Shown: positions 5,819 to 6,731 of the stretch, piece by piece
Layout of the letters: every line of letters starts with the position of its first letter
Numbering within the stretch: the first letter of the stretch is position 1
NCBI GenBank assembly: GCA_012521935.1
Contig: JAAYLJ010000088.1
Location: 1-6,731 of the forward strand
Reading direction: 5' to 3'
Origin: Campylobacteraceae bacterium
GTDB taxonomy: Bacteria > Campylobacterota > Campylobacteria > Campylobacterales > Campylobacteraceae
DNA length: 6,731 bases
Made by a program: the position numbers and the translations under genes
Notes under the pieces: model-generated
The model's input: only the letters and a program-made list of their open reading frames with translations
Told to the model about the DNA's origin: nothing
The model's database searches: none

Positions 5819-6731
5819 TACAATACCCTTGCTCCATCTTTAGTTACTACAAGCATATCTTCTATTCTTATGCCAAACTCATTTGGCAGATAAATTCCTG
5901 GCTCAACTGTAAAAATCATACCCTCTTTTAACACACTAGAAGATGATTTTGAAATAACTGGCAATTCATGAATATCTCTACCTACACCATGTCCTGTTGA
6001 GTGAATAAAAAAATCTTTATATCCAGCATTTGCTATCACTTCTCTTGCAACGCTATCAATCTGCTTAGCCAAAACCTCAGGCTTTACTGCTTTTATGGCG
6101 CTTTCTTGAGCTTTTAATACAGTATCATAAACTTTTTGGATTTTTTGATTAGAGAATTTTTGAATTTTACTAGCGTTCATGTTTTTTCCAACTGCGATAG
6201 TTCTAGTTCTATCTGAGCAAAATCCATCTACTTTAACCCCAGCGTCAATTAATAGCAAATCCCCCTCTTTTAACCTTAAATCTGTTGGCAAGGCATGTGG
6301 TTTAGCAGCGTTTTCATTTATGGCTACTATTGGGGAAAAACTAAGCTCATGTGCTCCATTTGAAGTGAAAAAATCTATGGCTTTATAATGAAGCTCCTTT
6401 TCACTTAAACCAATACCCTCATTTTTTATAAACTCTACAAACTTTTCAAATGCTCTCTCGCCAATTTTAACAGCTTTTGTTAAGGCTTTTATTTCGTTAC
6501 TATTTTTAATAATCCTCTCTTTTTGAGATAGATTTAAAATGGGTATAAATTTAATATTTTTTAGCTTTTTAGATAAAGAGTCAAATTTAAAAACACTCCA
6601 TTTAGATGGATCATAGAGAGCTTTTTTAACTCCAAGCTCTCTTAGTAAAAGTCTTGCACTTTTCTCTAAGCCTTCTTTAGCTTCAATGACAAAAACATTT
6701 TCTTTGACACTGTTTTTAGCCTCAAAAGTGT
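5818..6731 (-). CDS. pepQ: Xaa-Pro aminopeptidase / M24 family metallopeptidase (5' end outside window)
   Basis: A cytoplasmic two-metal 'pita-bread' peptidase that probably removes N-terminal residues ahead of proline or splits X-Pro dipeptides. The frame is open from the right edge to the TAG stop, giving 303 visible residues; the family's usual length of about 340-360 suggests some 40 N-terminal residues are missing. The TTG at 6291 is an internal leucine codon, not the start. The first ~120 visible residues are the creatinase-type N-terminal domain (LLLRELGVKKALYDPSKW). The catalytic domain follows, with all five metal ligands: D162 (LLIDAG), D173 (CSDRTR), H247 (STGHGVG), E276 (TVEPGIY) and E290 (IRIED), numbered from the first full codon at the edge. 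HELP, a typical substrate-pocket histidine, is also present. A pepQ gene precedes folK in H. pylori (HP1037), as I recall it. Whether it is a prolidase or an aminopeptidase P cannot be decided from sequence alone. Confidence 0.93.
   Translation of the reverse strand, partial: TFEAKNSVKENVFVIEAKEGLEKSARLLLRELGVKKALYDPSKWSVFKFDSLSKKLKNIKFIPILNLSQKERIIKNSNEIKALTKAVKIGERAFEKFVEFIKNEGIGLSEKELHYKAIDFFTSNGAHELSFSPIVAINENAAKPHALPTDLRLKEGDLLLIDAGVKVDGFCSDRTRTIAVGKNMNASKIQKFSNQKIQKVYDTVLKAQESAIKAVKPEVLAKQIDSVAREVIANAGYKDFFIHSTGHGVGRDIHELPVISKSSSSVLKEGMIFTVEPGIYLPNEFGIRIEDMLVVTKDGARVL
5826..5830 (-). promoter_or_regulatory. Ribosome binding site supporting the GTG start of folK
   Basis: AAGGG on the minus strand, 7 bases before the GTG at 5818, inside the last codons of pepQ. 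Spacing and stop/start arrangement are the same as at the folK-flhF junction. Confidence 0.55.

Noticed and set aside
6179..6388. A plus-strand open frame opposite pepQ, and a possible pepQ start at the TTG at 6291.
   Set aside because: The minus frame continues open from 6291 to the right edge and encodes the expected N-terminal peptidase domain, so the TTG is internal and the plus frame is a shadow.
1..6731. Mobile elements, CRISPR arrays, tRNA/rRNA genes, defence or biosynthetic islands.
   Set aside because: No transposase, spaced repeats, tRNA-like clover-leaf or foreign-looking gene was seen; coding is continuous and base composition looks uniform throughout.

Overview
The window is AT-rich, tightly packed bacterial DNA. 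Every gene but one lies on the minus strand. In transcription order (right to left) they are: a Xaa-Pro aminopeptidase (pepQ, cut by the right edge), folK, flhF, flhG/ylxH, a small two-helix membrane protein, fliA, fliM and fliY. A plus-strand gene, cut by the left edge, ends tail-to-tail with fliY. As I recall the gene maps, this order matches the flagellar cluster of Campylobacterota (Helicobacter pylori HP1037 to HP1030; Campylobacter jejuni Cj0065c to Cj0059c). The combination of a FliY with CheC-like and FliN-like parts, an FlhF with the G3 motif DTVG, and folK next to flhF also points to that phylum. The shorter FlhF (417 residues) would suit a free-living member such as a Sulfurimonas-like organism, but the genus cannot be fixed from this sequence alone.

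Layout: 2-274 (+) is the C-terminal tail of an unidentified, possibly DUF4405-type, protein. A 7-bp hairpin at 264-281 covers the convergent junction. 284-1120 is fliY, 1113-2195 fliM, 2188-2895 fliA, 2867-3217 the membrane protein, 3242-4114 flhG, 4095-5348 flhF, 5348-5818 folK and 5818-6731 pepQ (partial). No stretch above 30 bases is non-coding, so there is no room for a conventional intergenic promoter. The minus-strand genes overlap by 1, 1, 20, 29, 8 and 8 bases, with one 24-base gap, and are best read as one translationally coupled operon whose promoter lies beyond the right edge.

How the genes work together: FlhF and FlhG are the GTPase/ATPase pair that sets where and how many flagella are built. 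FliA (sigma-28) switches on late flagellar genes. FliM and FliY are two C-ring switch components, FliM carrying the CheY-P docking peptide. FolK (folate synthesis) and PepQ (proline-peptide turnover) are housekeeping passengers. The least understood members are the two-helix protein between flhG and fliA and the glycine-linked tail of the convergent gene. Nothing here looks like a mobile element, CRISPR array, RNA gene or defence system.
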